Positions 23,557 through 35,247 are shown, counted from the stretch's first letter. The stretch is DNA of 64,000 nt from Coptis chinensis (GCA_015680905.1 CM027380.1:33596001-33660000), one strand, 5' to 3'. The notes: generated by a model not told the origin, from the sequence alone. Made by a program: numbers and translations.

Positions 23557-24476
23557 ATGACACCCCCTCGTATCATACCGGAATAGTCTTTTGAAGACTT
23601 GTTCCAAAGTGACACCTATGGTGCGTGGTTTCGCAAAGTGATCATTCTAGCAGGCTGGGAGCCACTTTTGGTAAGTCTTGATGAACTTTATTCTCCCACA
23701 CTTACATCTTATTTTTATAATAATTGTAAGTTCTTTGATAGACCAGATGGAGAACAAGTGTTCTCCATCACCATCGGGGATAAACCGATGGAAATTTCCA
23801 GGTTCTTGCTAGCCTTTGTACTTGGACTTGCTATGCCCGCCGAAATACAAGACTCATAGGCCTATTTGGTAGATAATATGTACATGTATAACTATGAGGA
23901 TTTGCATGAGCATTACGGGGCAGGACTCTTTAGAATAGAAGACCAAGGGGATTATAACGTCGCCCTTGGTAGCCTATCTATGAACGTGGGCGCTGTTATG
24001 TTTTGGATCATGCTAAACATTAGAGGGGAATGACGTTATTCTTCTGTGAATGACGAAACTTGCAATATTTTCCTCGCTTTAGCTGGGGGACGTACACTCT
24101 ATGTTATTCCCCAACCCTAATGTCTATTTTAGCCCGAGCCCATAGCAAGAGGCATAAGTACCTTTTTATGCCTATTTTAATTTGCCGTATTATGCTATGT
24201 TTCTTTCCTGTTTTTTGTGCCCGTTTCACGGATTGGGTTGGGGTCGACATTGTGAGACCTACCAATTATATTATTCGATCATTTCATGCAATGACTTGGC
24301 AAGAGTGGAGGGTACAACCTCATCAGGTTGCACCTTACACCCTATCCGACCAAGTGGCGCTTGACAGGTTAGCTATTGTAGATGATAAGTGGCGTGAAGC
24401 CTGGCAAATCATCATGGCATGGCAGGATGCGAAGGAACCGCATCTCTTTATTAAAGATGAAGAGGATAATGCTTAG
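23557..24476 (+). pseudogene. Second extra ORF after pol, element 1
   Basis: ATG at 23557, start MTPPRIIPE. In-frame stops: TAG at 23584 (the parallel ORF at 21630 has Gln at this place), TAG at 23857 and TGA at 24031; then a frameshift near 24080 and an open frame to the stop at 24474. Recognisable blocks: WFRKVIILAGWEPLLVSL, a Tyr-rich stretch around YLVDNMYMYNYEDLHEHYG, ALGSLSMNVGAVMF, RAHSKRHKYLFMP and a C-terminal acidic tail. Homologous to 33690-34480 of element 2. Same type of plant-transposon protein as the preceding ORF; no catalytic residues recognised. Confidence 0.6.
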
Positions 24477-24685
24477 AAACGGGAGTTAAGGTAAGTTTTT
24501 ACTTTTAGTTAGTGTCTGCTTATGTCCCAAGCAATTTGATTCTTCTTAACCTCATAACGGGTGGAACTCATATAGAGTTACGTATGTTCTTCCTTTTCTA
24601 TACTAGTATGTTATAACCTTGTTTTGCAGATGTTCCAAAATTTCACGCGTTTTAATGGTATTTCTCTACCTTATTTATTTAAATA

Positions 24686-24720
24686 CTTTGAGGACAAAGC
24701 ATGCTTCTTGTTTGGGGTAT
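24686..24720 (+). other. Hairpin plus PPT-like motif c (after second extra ORF), element 1
   Basis: CTTTGAGGACAAAG (24686-24699) can form a short stem-loop. It is followed by GCATGCTTCTTGTTTGGGG, 230 bp after the ORF end. Element 2 keeps the whole arrangement at 33432-33470. It mimics the hairpin-PPT pair that precedes the 3' LTR. Confidence 0.6.
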
Positions 24721-25425
24721 AGAAACACGTGTAATTAAGGCATCTGTTAGGATATAGATATATATAATATGCACTTGTTTTCTAGTTAAAATTTCAAAAA
24801 AAATAAAAAAATAAAAGTTATGTTATACACTTAGGAATATTGGTATTGTTTTCTTTCTCTAGGCCCTTGATAATCTAGAAATCTCACATAGCTTTTGTAT
24901 TAGAATAATTTGTAGAAACTTAGGTTAATATATAGGTAATAATCCTTGCATCTATCTATAAATATGTTACATGAGTATCTATGATTGTTGGTAGTAAGTT
25001 TCTGAAACCTAGGCTAGAGTACTTATTCTATAAATCCTGTGAGAATATAGCCTAAAGCCTTATATGAGTGAAACATTAGAGAAATAACACAAGGGAGAAG
25101 TAAAATCCGGATAGAGAAATCACACGTCCACTTGCTTGATCACTATACCATATCCTAAGCGAGAATTTAGGCCCTCTTTGGATCGATATAGCCAGAAATT
25201 CAAACCTATGAATTATTTTCCGCTAGTCGCCCCTCTGAGCTTTTCTTTAGCCTTTCATAAACTGCAAATTCTTTACCCTGTTACAAAGCAAAACAAAATA
25301 AATAAAATCAACCTACCCATTCTTTGAATAAGTCTGAGAATAGATATGAAGAATAGAAAAGAGAAAGACCTTTGAAATCAAGAATTTGTTAGTTGCTTCA
25401 AATAAGAAAAGAAAGTTTCCATCCA

Positions 25426-25489
<64 letters not shown>

Positions 25490-26320
25490 AAAGAAAACAA
25501 AGAGTTAGAACTCCAAATATATAATCAAATGAGTCAAAAGCCAAAGAAAAAGAAAAACATGGCTAAGGATGGAAACAAAGACCAGAAGCAAAAGTAAAAG
25601 AATAAGGTTTTCTCGAGTTACATAATATGAAGACTCTATTATCTCAGACTTGTCCTTTTTGAATATCCATTTCCTTCCTTCTTAAACCATCTCCTAATCC
25701 CCGCAACACCTAATAAAGACCTCTAGCTTAATTAGGAATAGGTTAGTGTGATAGTAAGTGGCAGATGTGTTTGATCGACTTCGGCTTCCTTGTGTGTCAT
25801 TGAGTTTGTAAGGTAAAGTGTGCCCACCGCATTAATGGAGTAGATTAAACTTGAGCGGAAAAATCAGAGTGGTTTTTGTCTTGACATTTATGTGAGGACC
25901 TACTTAAGGACGCTATTGCGAGTTTTCAGAAACGGGCCTGCTAGTTCATCTCATAGTATTACTCAATGTATATATGTTTATTTGTAGATGATTGATTATT
26001 ATGCATATATTAGCTTAGGTTTTGATTTGATTATTCTGTATTCATTGCTAGTGAGATGTATAGATAATTGAGACATAGATAAGGAAACAATAGTTTTATT
26101 TTCGAAGTCGTAGTATAGATGAAGTTTGTGAGTACCTTTTTCGAAAACTCTCACGAGGCTACAACTCGTCCACTTGGGAATTCTTAGTGGTTTAAGTCCT
26201 TGTTGCATATGGTCAATGCAATCGCACTCGGCGAAACGAGATTAGTTAGCCATTTTTGGTAACATATGCTAATTTCTCATATTTGCTTGAAGACAAGCAA
26301 AATGCTGTTTCGGGGTGGTT
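24721..26320 (+). mobile_element. 3' non-coding region and polypurine tract of element 1
   Basis: No gene seen. An (AT)n run lies at about 25427-25486, at the place where element A has a long A-rich tract. Near the end are the conserved hairpin GCTTGAAGACAAGC (26286-26299) and the true polypurine tract (26306-26320, TGTTTCGGGGTGG), touching the 3' LTR. Confidence 0.75.
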
Positions 26321-27753
26321 TGATAAGATCCCAAAACTGTAGTTTTAACCCCTTAACAATAATATTTTTAGACCAATTATGCGAGTAATAAATAAGAGTT
26401 AATGTTAATTACGTACTTTTATGTATTTCAGGCATTGAAGTCAATTATGTGCGGAAATGTGCCACTTTGGTGATATAAAGGAGCAAGTGTTGGTTGCTAA
26501 GAAGTTCTGTGATTAAAGGCCAAGACGAGCAGAAACAGCACACAAAAGTCAGCAGAACTTCCGAAGATCGTATCTTTGTACTCAGGCCTCGGAATTGGGC
26601 CTACCTTATGTCAAAATGACCGGCTCGGAAAGAGATTTCTAATGGTCGAAACCTTGACCTAATAAGTGGAGTAGAAGTGGATGAAAAGCCTGTTGAAGTC
26701 AAAGCCAACTGAAAAGGGCCCTGTGGACTGAAGAAATTAGGATTTGGGCTTGATTTTCCGACCCAAAATTTGGACCCTCAGCCCATGTACGAAAATATGG
26801 ATCTGGTCTCCTCCATTTCCACACACAAGACTTAGCTCTTAAGTATCAATTAGCTGAGGATAGAAAGTAGCCATTAAAGCTTAGTTCTAGATCTAGTTTT
26901 TCAATTAATTAATTAGTTGTTATTCTTGTTTTAATTTTAGTATTGAATGATTATTATTTAGTTGTTAGATCAATAAAATATTTAGTTCTTGATAATCTAA
27001 TTTCGTTTTCCATTAATTATTAGTTTCAATTCTTAGATTTACTTATTTGTCATTATTAGTTTAAATCAATTATTGCATGAGTAGTTTTCATTTGAGTTTA
27101 AATAAGCAAAGTTCCAATCTTTTTATGATGTCTAGTGTTAATTCATATGGAAATGATAGTTTGATGAATCAAGGCTAAACCTCCATTAGAAGGGTTTGAT
27201 GAAACCTTGATGAAAACTTGATTGTGTAATGTAGAATCGTTGTAAGAGTCTATTCCACTCTAAAAGGTCGTTGATTTGCCATGAGAATGGGTGGATGTCC
27301 TCACATGCTAGTTATGAATTGGTAGAGATGCCATGTATAATTAGGGATTAGAACGACCGATTCTTACCGTAAGAACATAAGAATTGGATTACAACAATCT
27401 ATGCTAGTCTATTAAGTTGGATTCAAGGTGGATTCAATTCCCCTTTAATTCTTATTCTAGATTCAAACCTTAGTATCCCGTAGTATTTCGTAGTTGAATC
27501 ATTATAGTTAGTATCTTGTTCTTAGAATTCTCTTCGTAAAACTCTCGTTAGACTTTGGATAGATTCGCAATTATAGAAAACTTGAATGCTAAAGAACTAG
27601 GAGTGGAACGAATCTTCTATTCCAACTCTACTTTAATAGTATCGAGAGTAGAAATCTTTGATAATCACGAGTATAGTTTAGTTTTAGTTTTACTTGCATT
27701 TAGAGTTTCATCGCTTTATTCATTAGTAAAATTATATCATTTTACGTTTATCA
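26321..27753 (+). repeat. 3' LTR of element 1
   Basis: 1433 bp, TGATAAGATCCC to TTTACGTTTATCA, homologous to 13287-14852 but with a single copy of the 135-bp block. Its last 200 bp run into a long chance reading frame that crosses into flanking DNA (27555-28019), which I do not regard as a gene. Confidence 0.9.
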
Positions 27754-30131
27754 TAGTGGGGTGTGTAAGGGCTGTCGAATGGGGGTTGTTGAAGCTTGAA
27801 GAAGTTGTTAATGGCGGTCGAGATCGAGTTTTGGATGTGAGGGGAATCGAGTTTTTAGGGTATCAAAATGTTGGGTTTTTCTGGGTGTTCAAAACCGAAC
27901 TATTTCAGTTAGGTTTGGAGTGGTGGCGAGTGGAAATTCGTGGTGGCTGGTGGTGGAGGAGAGCTGTTGGTGAGGTGAGGAAGACAACCTCTCTGTTGGG
28001 CCTTAGGCCAAAATTTTAGTTTTGTTGTTGGGCCGAAATCTTAGTTTGTTTCTTTGGGCCAAAACTAATTAGTGGTTTCTTTGGGCCAGTTCTATTTTTT
28101 GTTTTGGGCCGATCCATATGACTTAAAATGGGTCCAATTGGGTCTTTAAGTGTTTAGACTTTCGGGCCTTGGTTTTATTGCTTTGTCTTGTTTAATTGGA
28201 TTAGGACAATGGGTTGAACTGTTTTAAACATGGGTTTGGGTTAGGTTCTGTTTGGAGGAACACCAGTTTGGGAGGGTTTGGCCCTTTGACTGTTGATCAT
28301 TGACTTTTTGTTACTTTTTTTTTTTTAATATTAATTTTATGGACTAATCCAATGGTAGAATGGTGTGGAAGCTTGTATAAATTTGGTTGTCATTATCTAA
28401 GAAAGATTTGACGTTGATATTGTGCAATTTTTGACAAGTGACGAGATTGAAATTTTAGGAGACATAATATTCTTAAAACACTATCAAAATGTTATGCGAT
28501 ATGTTTGGAGCAATTATGGCATTATGTGGTATGTTGTATGTATTGTTCTATTAAATGATATCATATGTTAGGATATATATTAAATGCAATATTTTTGGAG
28601 AAATAAATACAAACGCTCCATCATTATATCTGTGAGATGATATTATGAGGTAGTATAATATTTGTGGATATTTCCTAAGGGATTGTGGCTTAATGTAATC
28701 ATTTATTTGGCACGTGAAATAATGAAAGTTGTTATGAGATGTATTGAGATATTTCTAAATATTGTGGCTTAGTGCAATAATGTATTTGGCATGCACGTGA
28801 TAAAGTGAAATGATTATGAGATATATACGTATGATACCTGAATAAATTACGTAACGAAAATCCTATAACCTAGTTACCACAACTCATGTGATTGGCCCAT
28901 ATGAAGGGTGTATGTGATATGATTGGCCCTTGTATAGGGTGTATGAGATGTTAATTGACCCATATGTAGGGTGATCGTAGCCGAATAGTGGCTTGATTAT
29001 CTCGTTCGCAAAATTAGAACGAGACGTGCGATATTTTATGCGGAATAGTGGCAGTACCCACACAATGGCGTTCGTGTGGGGGTTACCTAGTATGTGATAT
29101 CCTGCTTAGGGTAACTATGCACATAGTGGTTCATTATGTGAGGGGAGGCATGTGGATGTACATGTTCGGCGTAGGGAAGCGATTGTGGTAGCCAGGGAAA
29201 CTAGGTAAGACATAGAGACGACGTGATTTTAGAGACACTTGAAGTAACTTTAAACAATAATTGTGATGATATATCAAAGTATACATTAAATCTATAATAA
29301 ATGATTTATTGTAAGTTATGTTGCATTCACAATGGTTTTGCAGAAGGGTGGGTTTAATTGATTATTTATGCAGGTGTGACCCACTCTGTGACTAGGCTTA
29401 TACCAGTGTAAGTATAGAGTAAGTTTTAGTTTTGTTATTTTATTATTAGATGCAATTGATTTAGTACGGTTTGAAGCTAAGGGGCCTCAGTGGAGGAACT
29501 AAATGCCTTACTATTATTGAATTGGAAGCTAAGGTGCCTTAGTGGAGGAACTACCTGCCTTAATTATTGTATTTAAGAATGTTGTATTATTCGTTGGAAG
29601 TTAAGGCGCCTCGGTGGAGGAACTAACTGCCTTATGGATTATGTATATATATGTATGAGTATATTTTGTATTTTAGGGCTACTCATACCAGCATTGTTTA
29701 TAATGCTGACCCGATTTGCATGTTTGCTTATCGGGTGTGTTCAAAAAAATGAACACAGTTGATAAGTCTTGACATGATTAGTGTTGAAGAAGGTTGAGTG
29801 CTGCTTGTGGTTCGCGTTAGCGTCTCATTACATGATATGTTTTGTTATCCCTTGAAGTATAATAGATTTTCTGTTGAGACAATGTTTTTATATTTTCAGT
29901 TGTAATTATAATTACAAAGTTGTTGGAAGTAAATTTGTAACTTAATCATATTTGTGAATTTTTGTAATGAAGGGGACTTTGGTTTATTTTAAAAAATTTA
30001 TTGGTTTCAAATTATTGGAATAGTTAAATGATGATGGGTTTTTGGAAGATGAGAGTGCATCACACCTCGAAAATCGAAGAGTTGGGAACAAATATAGTTT
30101 TTCTGATTCTGTCGAAATTCGTTGTGTGACA
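27754..30131. repeat. Right part of the unclassified repeat block split by element 1
   Basis: Continues the block 12300-13286. Non-coding, with repeated GGGCC(A/G)AAA words (28005-28110). The right end TTGTGTGACA at 30131 is directly followed by ATACACCCCCAAACAG, which on the minus strand reads as a polypurine-like tract followed by TGTCACACAACG. Either this is the start of a 3' LTR, giving an LTR or solo LTR of roughly 3.4 kb, or the TGTCACA is coincidental. I found no second copy in the window. Confidence 0.4.
29465..29640 (+). repeat. Three tandem copies of a ~40-bp unit
   Basis: Three spaced copies of GAAGCTAAGG.GCCTCAGTGG followed by AGGAACTAA.TGCCTTA, starting near 29472, 29525 and 29600. 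Units vary by a few substitutions; spacers differ in length. Confidence 0.85.
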
Positions 30132-30147
30132 ATACACCCCCAAACAG
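30132..30147 (-). other. PPT-like motif downstream of the element 4 ORF
   Basis: The minus strand reads CTGTTTGGGGGTGTAT, about 16 bp past the end of the zinc-knuckle ORF and directly before TGTCACAC. It matches the PPT-like motifs that follow each ORF in elements 1 and 2. Confidence 0.5.
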
Positions 30148-30162
30148 AATGAAATGATGCAT

Positions 30163-30409
30163 TTAGAGTGTAAGATGCAGAATGATAAGAGAAACTTTAT
30201 GCAACCCATCATGGAACTTATGCAATAACTCGTCATGTTTGAATTGTCCAAAAGAGTGTGAGGTTGGTAGTGGATGTTCTTCAGGAAGCTCAGATGATGC
30301 GGTATATGATATACTAGGCTTTTGAACCACTTGAATGATGGGTTCATCATCGCATGCTTTCAAGAACTCCAAGAACTCTTCATCTAGCTTGGGTGAATCT
30401 ACAAAATTG
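30163..30409 (-). pseudogene. 3' part of element 4 zinc-knuckle ORF (split by element 2)
   Basis: About 80 codons starting within NFVDSPKLDEEFLEFLKACD and ending shortly before the PPT-like motif. The frame continues from 45344 on the other side of element 2, with the 5-bp duplication gggtc at both junctions. Acidic, with a PKLDEE motif that also occurs in the upstream part (TPKLDEE near 45740). Confidence 0.65.
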
Positions 30410-30414
30410 GGGTC

Positions 30415-31876
30415 TGACAAACGTAAAATTGGATAGTTTACCTACGAAATGAACGATGAACTCAAAACGTAAGTAAACTAAAACTAAATTACGTGTCTAT
30501 GTTTATCAAAGTTTCTACTCTCAATTCTATCGAAATAGAGTGGAGTAACAAATTCGTTCCACTCCTAGTGCTCTAGCATGGAGTGTTTTCTAGTCTAATT
30601 AATCGGTCTTAAGTCTAATGAGAGCTTTACGAATGGTGTTATACTACGATACCTATATGAAATTTATTATGTTGAATTTTTCTACGAATGCTACGGAAAT
30701 ATGATTGTTTTTAAATCTAGATAAAGGATTAAAGGGGAATTGAATCCACCTCGAATCCAACTTAATAACCTAGCATAGATTCTTGTATCTCGATTCTTAC
30801 GTTCTTACGGCAAGAAATTCGAGTTCTAATCCCTAGTGTTCATGACATTTCTACCGAATACTAACTAGCATGTGAGGTCGTCCACCCATTCTCATGGCGA
30901 ATCACGACCTTCTAGATTGGAATAGATTCTACACTATACCACTAAGTTTTCATCAAGGCTTCATCAACCCCTCTAATGGAGGTTTTAGCCTTGAGTCATC
31001 AAACCATCATTTCCCATTGAATTATAACTACACATCATATTAAAATTCTAACTTAACTAAATTAACTAACAATGTTTCAATCTACTTAAACTACGAAATG
31101 ATAATCAACAAGAATTAAAACTAGATCTATAAATTGAGATGACAAAAATTGAAATTGTCAAAATAACTATTTTATTTATCTAATCAATCAAGAACAATGA
31201 TTCAAAGACTTAATCTAAAACAAGAATTGAAAATGGAACTAAAACTTAATTAATCTACTGAAAACTAGATCTAGAATTATCTATATTGTTTTAGGTCTAA
31301 CTCGCTACCATTAACAAAGAGTGAAGCTTTGGTTTTTATACTTTCAGATCCAAAAATCGTGCATGGGCTTGGAGCCATGTTTTGGGCCAGAGAATCAGGT
31401 CCAAAACCCAATTCTTTCAGTCCAAAAAGGCCTCTTCAGCTGTAGTTGGCTTCAAAAGACTTTTCGTCCACTTTTACTCCTCTGATTGGGTCACGGCTTG
31501 GACCATTGGAAAGCCCTTTCCGAGCCGGTCGTTTTGACATAAGGTAGGCCCAATTCCGAGGTCTAAGTCCAAAGATATGTCCTTCGGAAGTTCTGCTGAC
31601 TTGTGTGCTGTTTCTGCCCGCGTCGACTTTTCAGCTTTTGACTGGGCTTTAGAAAGGCTTTGTCTTCTTGAATCTTGGCCTTAAATCACGGAACTCCTTA
31701 GTAACCGACCTTTGCTCTTTTATCTCGCTAAAGTGGCACATTTCTGCACAAAATGGACTTTGAAACCTGAAATGCATAAAAACACGTAATCAGTGTTAAC
31801 TCTTAATTATTACTCACATAATTGGTCTAAAAGTATGATATTATGGGGTTAAAACTACAGTTTTGGGCTCTTATCA
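30415..31876 (-). repeat. 3' LTR of element 2
   Basis: 1462 bp; outer terminus TGACAAACGTAAAA (one change from TGATAAACG in the other LTR), inner terminus GGGCTCTTATCA. Carries a TATAAAAAC box on the minus strand near 31340. Confidence 0.92.
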
Positions 31877-33680
31877 AACCACCCCAAACAGTATTTTGCT
31901 TGTCCTCAAGCAAAGATGAGAAATTAGAATAAGTGACCAAAAATGGAGTTCTATCTACTCCGTTTATTTGAGTCGCGATTGCATTAACCATACGCAACAA
32001 GGCCTTAAACCACTAGGAATTCCCTAGTGGACGAGTTATAGCCTCGTGAGAGTTTTCCAGTGAAGGTACTCACAAACTTCATCTATACTACAACGACTAA
32101 GAAATAAAACTATTGTTTCCTTATTCATGTCCCAACTATCTATACATCTCACTAGCAAATGAATAAGAATAACCAAGTCAAAAACCTAAGCTAATATATG
32201 CATAATAATCAATCATCTATGATACGAATATAAATACTATGAGTAATACTATGAAATGCCTAGAGGTTCGTTTTCAAAAACTCGGAATAGCGTCCTTAAG
32301 TAGGTCCTCACATAAATGTCAAGAACGAAAACCACTATGATTTTTCCGCTCAAGTTTCGTTACAAAGATGATGGGCACACTTTACCTTACAATCTCAATG
32401 ACAACAAGGAAGCCGAGTCGATCAAACACATCGCCACTTACTATCACACTAACCTATTCCTAATTGAGCTAGAGGTCTTTATTAGGTGTTGCGGGGATTA
32501 GGAGATGGTTTAAGAAAGAAGGAAATGGATATTCAAAAGGACAAGTATGAGATAATAGAGTATTTATATTATGTAACTTAGAGAAAACCTTGTTATTTTC
32601 TTTTGCTTCTATACTTTGTTTCCATCCTTAGCCATATTTTTTTCTTTTTCTTTTCTTTGGCTTTTGACTCCCTTTTATTCTATTTTTGGAGTTTTTATTT
32701 ATTTCTATTTTTTTTCTTTTCCTTGGATGGAAACTTTTTTACTTTTTCTGAAGCAACTACTAATTTTTGTTTACACGGGTTTTTTCTCTTCTTCTTTCTT
32801 CACTCATTCTATTCTCGGACTTATTCTAGATTGGGTAAGTTGAATTTTTATTTTGTTTGTTTTGTAACGAGGGTAAAGGAATTGTGGTTTATGGAAGGCT
32901 AAAGAAAAGCTCGAGGGGCTTAACTAGCGGAAAATAATTCATAGGTTTGAATTTCTGGCTATATCGATCCAAAGATGGCCTAAATTCTCGCTTAGGATAT
33001 GGCATAGTGATCAAGCAAGTGGGCGGTGTGATTTCTCTATCCGGATTTTACTTCTCCCTTGTGTCATTTCTCAAATGTTTATTTCATATAAGGCTTTTAG
33101 GCTATATTCTCACAGATTTGTAGAATAAGTACTCTAGCCTAGATTTGAGAAACTTCATCGCTAACAATCATAGATACTCATGTAATATATTTATAGATAG
33201 ATGCAAAGATTATTACCTACATATTAACCTAAGTTTCTAACAATTATTTCGATGCAAAAGCTACCCGAGACTTCTAGATTGTTAAGAGCATGAGAAAGAA
33301 AACAATACCAATATTCCTAAGTGTATAGCATAAACTTATTTATTTATGTTTTTGAAAAATTTTAACTTGAAAACAAATGCATATCATACATTTCTATATT
33401 CTAACAGATGTTTTAATTACACGTGTTTCTATGCCCCCCAAACAAGAAGCATGTTTTGTCCTCAAAGCATTTAAATAAAGAGGGTAGAAAAATACCATGG
33501 AAACACGTGAAATTCGGGACATCCGCAAAACAAGGTGAGAACATACTAATATAGGAAATAAAAATATCGGACGCTTAACTCTATAAGAGTTCCACCCATT
33601 ATGGGGTTACCGTAATTAAATTTGCTTGGGACATAAGCGCATAATAACAAAACTAAAACTTACCTTATCTCCCCGCTTTA
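31877..33680 (-). mobile_element. Polypurine tract, 3' non-coding region and PPT-like motif c of element 2
   Basis: The polypurine tract is 31877-31891 (minus strand CTGTTTGGGGTGGTT), then the hairpin TTGCTTGAGGACAAGCAAA near 31893-31912. A T-rich tract lies at 32636-32720, where element A has its A-run; the Phe-rich frames there are artefacts of it. PPT-like motif c is at 33432-33448 (minus strand TTGTTTGGGGGGCAT) with its GAGGACAAAAC hairpin remnant. No gene seen. Confidence 0.75.
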
Positions 33681-33689
33681 AGCATCCTC

Positions 33690-34480
33690 CTCCTCATTAA
33701 AGAGATGAGGTTCCTTCGCGATCCCCGCCGGTCCATTATAACTTGCCAAGCTTGCCGCCATTTATCATCTACTAATGCTAACTTTGTTAAGTGTTATTAT
33801 GTCCGATGGGATGTATCGGGCGACCAATTGAGGTCGCACTCGCCATCCCGGCCAAGTCATTATTTGCAATGAGGCGAACCACCCAATTGGTGGGTCTCAT
33901 GACTTCAACCTTTTCCAATCTGTGGAATTGTGCACGAATACGTAAACAACTACGATGATGCGGTTTACCAACACGGGCATAAGAAGATACTTACGCCTCA
34001 TGGTTTGGGCTCTCTTAAGACTAGCGACTAAAACTCGGGGAATGTCATATCGGCGACGCCCCTCGCCTAAAGCGAAAAATGTCACCAAAGCGATGCTTGT
34101 TTGCAGAAATGAAGCGCCATTCCCCAAAATATTCATCGGGATAAATAACATGGTGGTGCCTACGGTTGGGGAAAGGCTACCAAGGGCAATGCTATATCGC
34201 CTCGGTCCATTACTCGGCCCTCCTCCATAATACTCATGGAAATATGTATAATCATAAAGATATGCATTATCGGTCATATATGCCCATGTGTGAACAGGAT
34301 CAGGTATGGTAATCCTCGAAACTAAAGCGACCACATTTTTATTGAATTGATGTGTCATCGGTCATCGATTCTGACGGAGAATTCTTGTTCTCCATCCCCG
34401 ATTACAATAGAATTTAACGTGGTCGTAGAAATAAGCGAAGTCGCGGTAAATATGAATCGTCATCACTTACCGGTAGATGA
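33690..34480 (-). pseudogene. Second extra ORF after pol, element 2
   Basis: Homologue of 23557-24476. The longest open piece is 33897-34358 (153 codons), with YMTDNAYLYDYTYFHEYYGG, IALGSLSPTVGTTMLFIPMN and RAQTMRRKYLLMPVLVNRI matching the element 1 blocks. Both ends run in other frames because of small indels. Same unknown-function plant transposon protein type. Confidence 0.6.
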
Positions 34481-34654
34481 TGCCATCCTAATCTGATGAT
34501 CCCGCGGCCGGAACCAATGTCCATAGGTCTCGGTTCCCAACACGCCTTCGAAAAGACTGTTCGTGTATGACTATAGGAGATGTCATCTCAGCGACTCTTT
34601 GAACAATTCCAAAAATCCGGAATGACCTTTCCGAAAATTGGAATTTTCCGTTCC

Positions 34655-34830
34655 ACGAAGGCGGGCGCTGGTGCGCTTCAGGGAGCCGGGTCGCGGCTCG
34701 TGGGTTTTTGCAATTACAGTGTTTGGGCGTGAGTCGCGCTCAAGGAGGGCGCAGGTCGCGCTCTGAGCAAAATTTCTGGAAGTGTAAAGGGCGCAGGTGC
34801 GCTCTGATAAGGCGCAGGTACGCTCGTAAG
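34655..34830 (-). repeat. GC-rich tandem repeat before the second extra ORF, element 2
   Basis: Plus-strand copies of GGGCGCAGGTCGCGCTC and variants (34769, 34799, 34822 and neighbours), the reverse complement of the unit in element 1. Located upstream (minus sense) of the ORF at 33690-34480, the same relative position as 23226-23490. Confidence 0.8.
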
Positions 34831-35232
34831 TGTTGAAACAAAAATTTGGAGGAAAAAGAAAGAAAAGCTTGGAGTGAAAGGTGCGGGATGATGGTGGGGT
34901 GTATTGTGGTTTGTTAGTGTAGAATGAAGGGAGTTTAAATAGGTTCTGAGCTTCCAAAACGAATCGGCAAGTTCCCAAATTGTTTTAAGGCAATTTCCGG
35001 AAATAGAAAAATTCCAAACCCGAAAACGGAAACAAACCATTTTCGTGATTTTCTAAAAATCCTGGTATCTTTCATACTGGATTTAGAATAGTAACTTCTA
35101 AACTCCCCTAGATTTCATGCTACCACCACACAAATCATAGATATGCCGATATCGGCCAAATTATCAACCTTCCCTTCAAGACTACTTTACCGCGGATGAT
35201 CATATAACGAATTATGCTCGGTATAAATATTA

Positions 35233-35247
35233 CCACCCCCAAACAAG
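35233..35247 (-). other. PPT-like motif b, element 2
   Basis: The minus strand reads CTTGTTTGGGGGTGGTAA; flanking ATCCCACCTTCCCGA is shared with element 1 at 22785-22805. Confidence 0.6.

Larger units (their letters stand above)
13287..27753 (+). mobile_element. Element 1: Athila-type Ty3/gypsy retrotransposon, near full length
   Basis: 14.47 kb, plus strand. 5' LTR 13287-14852, tRNA-Asp-type primer binding site, gag, protease, RT, RNase H, integrase, two further ORFs after pol, polypurine tract, 3' LTR 26321-27753. Flanks aagtg (13282-13286) and tagtg (27754-27758) differ by one base and are probably the 5-bp target duplication. RT motif FMDDFSIYG, the tRNA-Asp primer, large size and extra ORFs after integrase place it in the Athila lineage. 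Coding is broken by several stops and a few frameshifts, so it is not autonomous now. Confidence 0.9.

Noticed and set aside
21630..24476. Calling the two extra ORFs a retroviral envelope
   Set aside because: Position is env-like, but no signal peptide, transmembrane segment or cleavage site is visible; a plant-transposon protein family fits better.
27555..28019. 154-codon plus-strand frame across the 3' end of LTR 1
   Set aside because: It spans the LTR/flank junction created by the insertion; composition is LTR-like plus low-complexity Trp/Gly/Arg.
30131..30131. Definite LTR boundary of a further element
   Set aside because: TGTCACA next to a PPT-like motif is suggestive, but no partner LTR, no target duplication and no left terminus were found; left as an open possibility.
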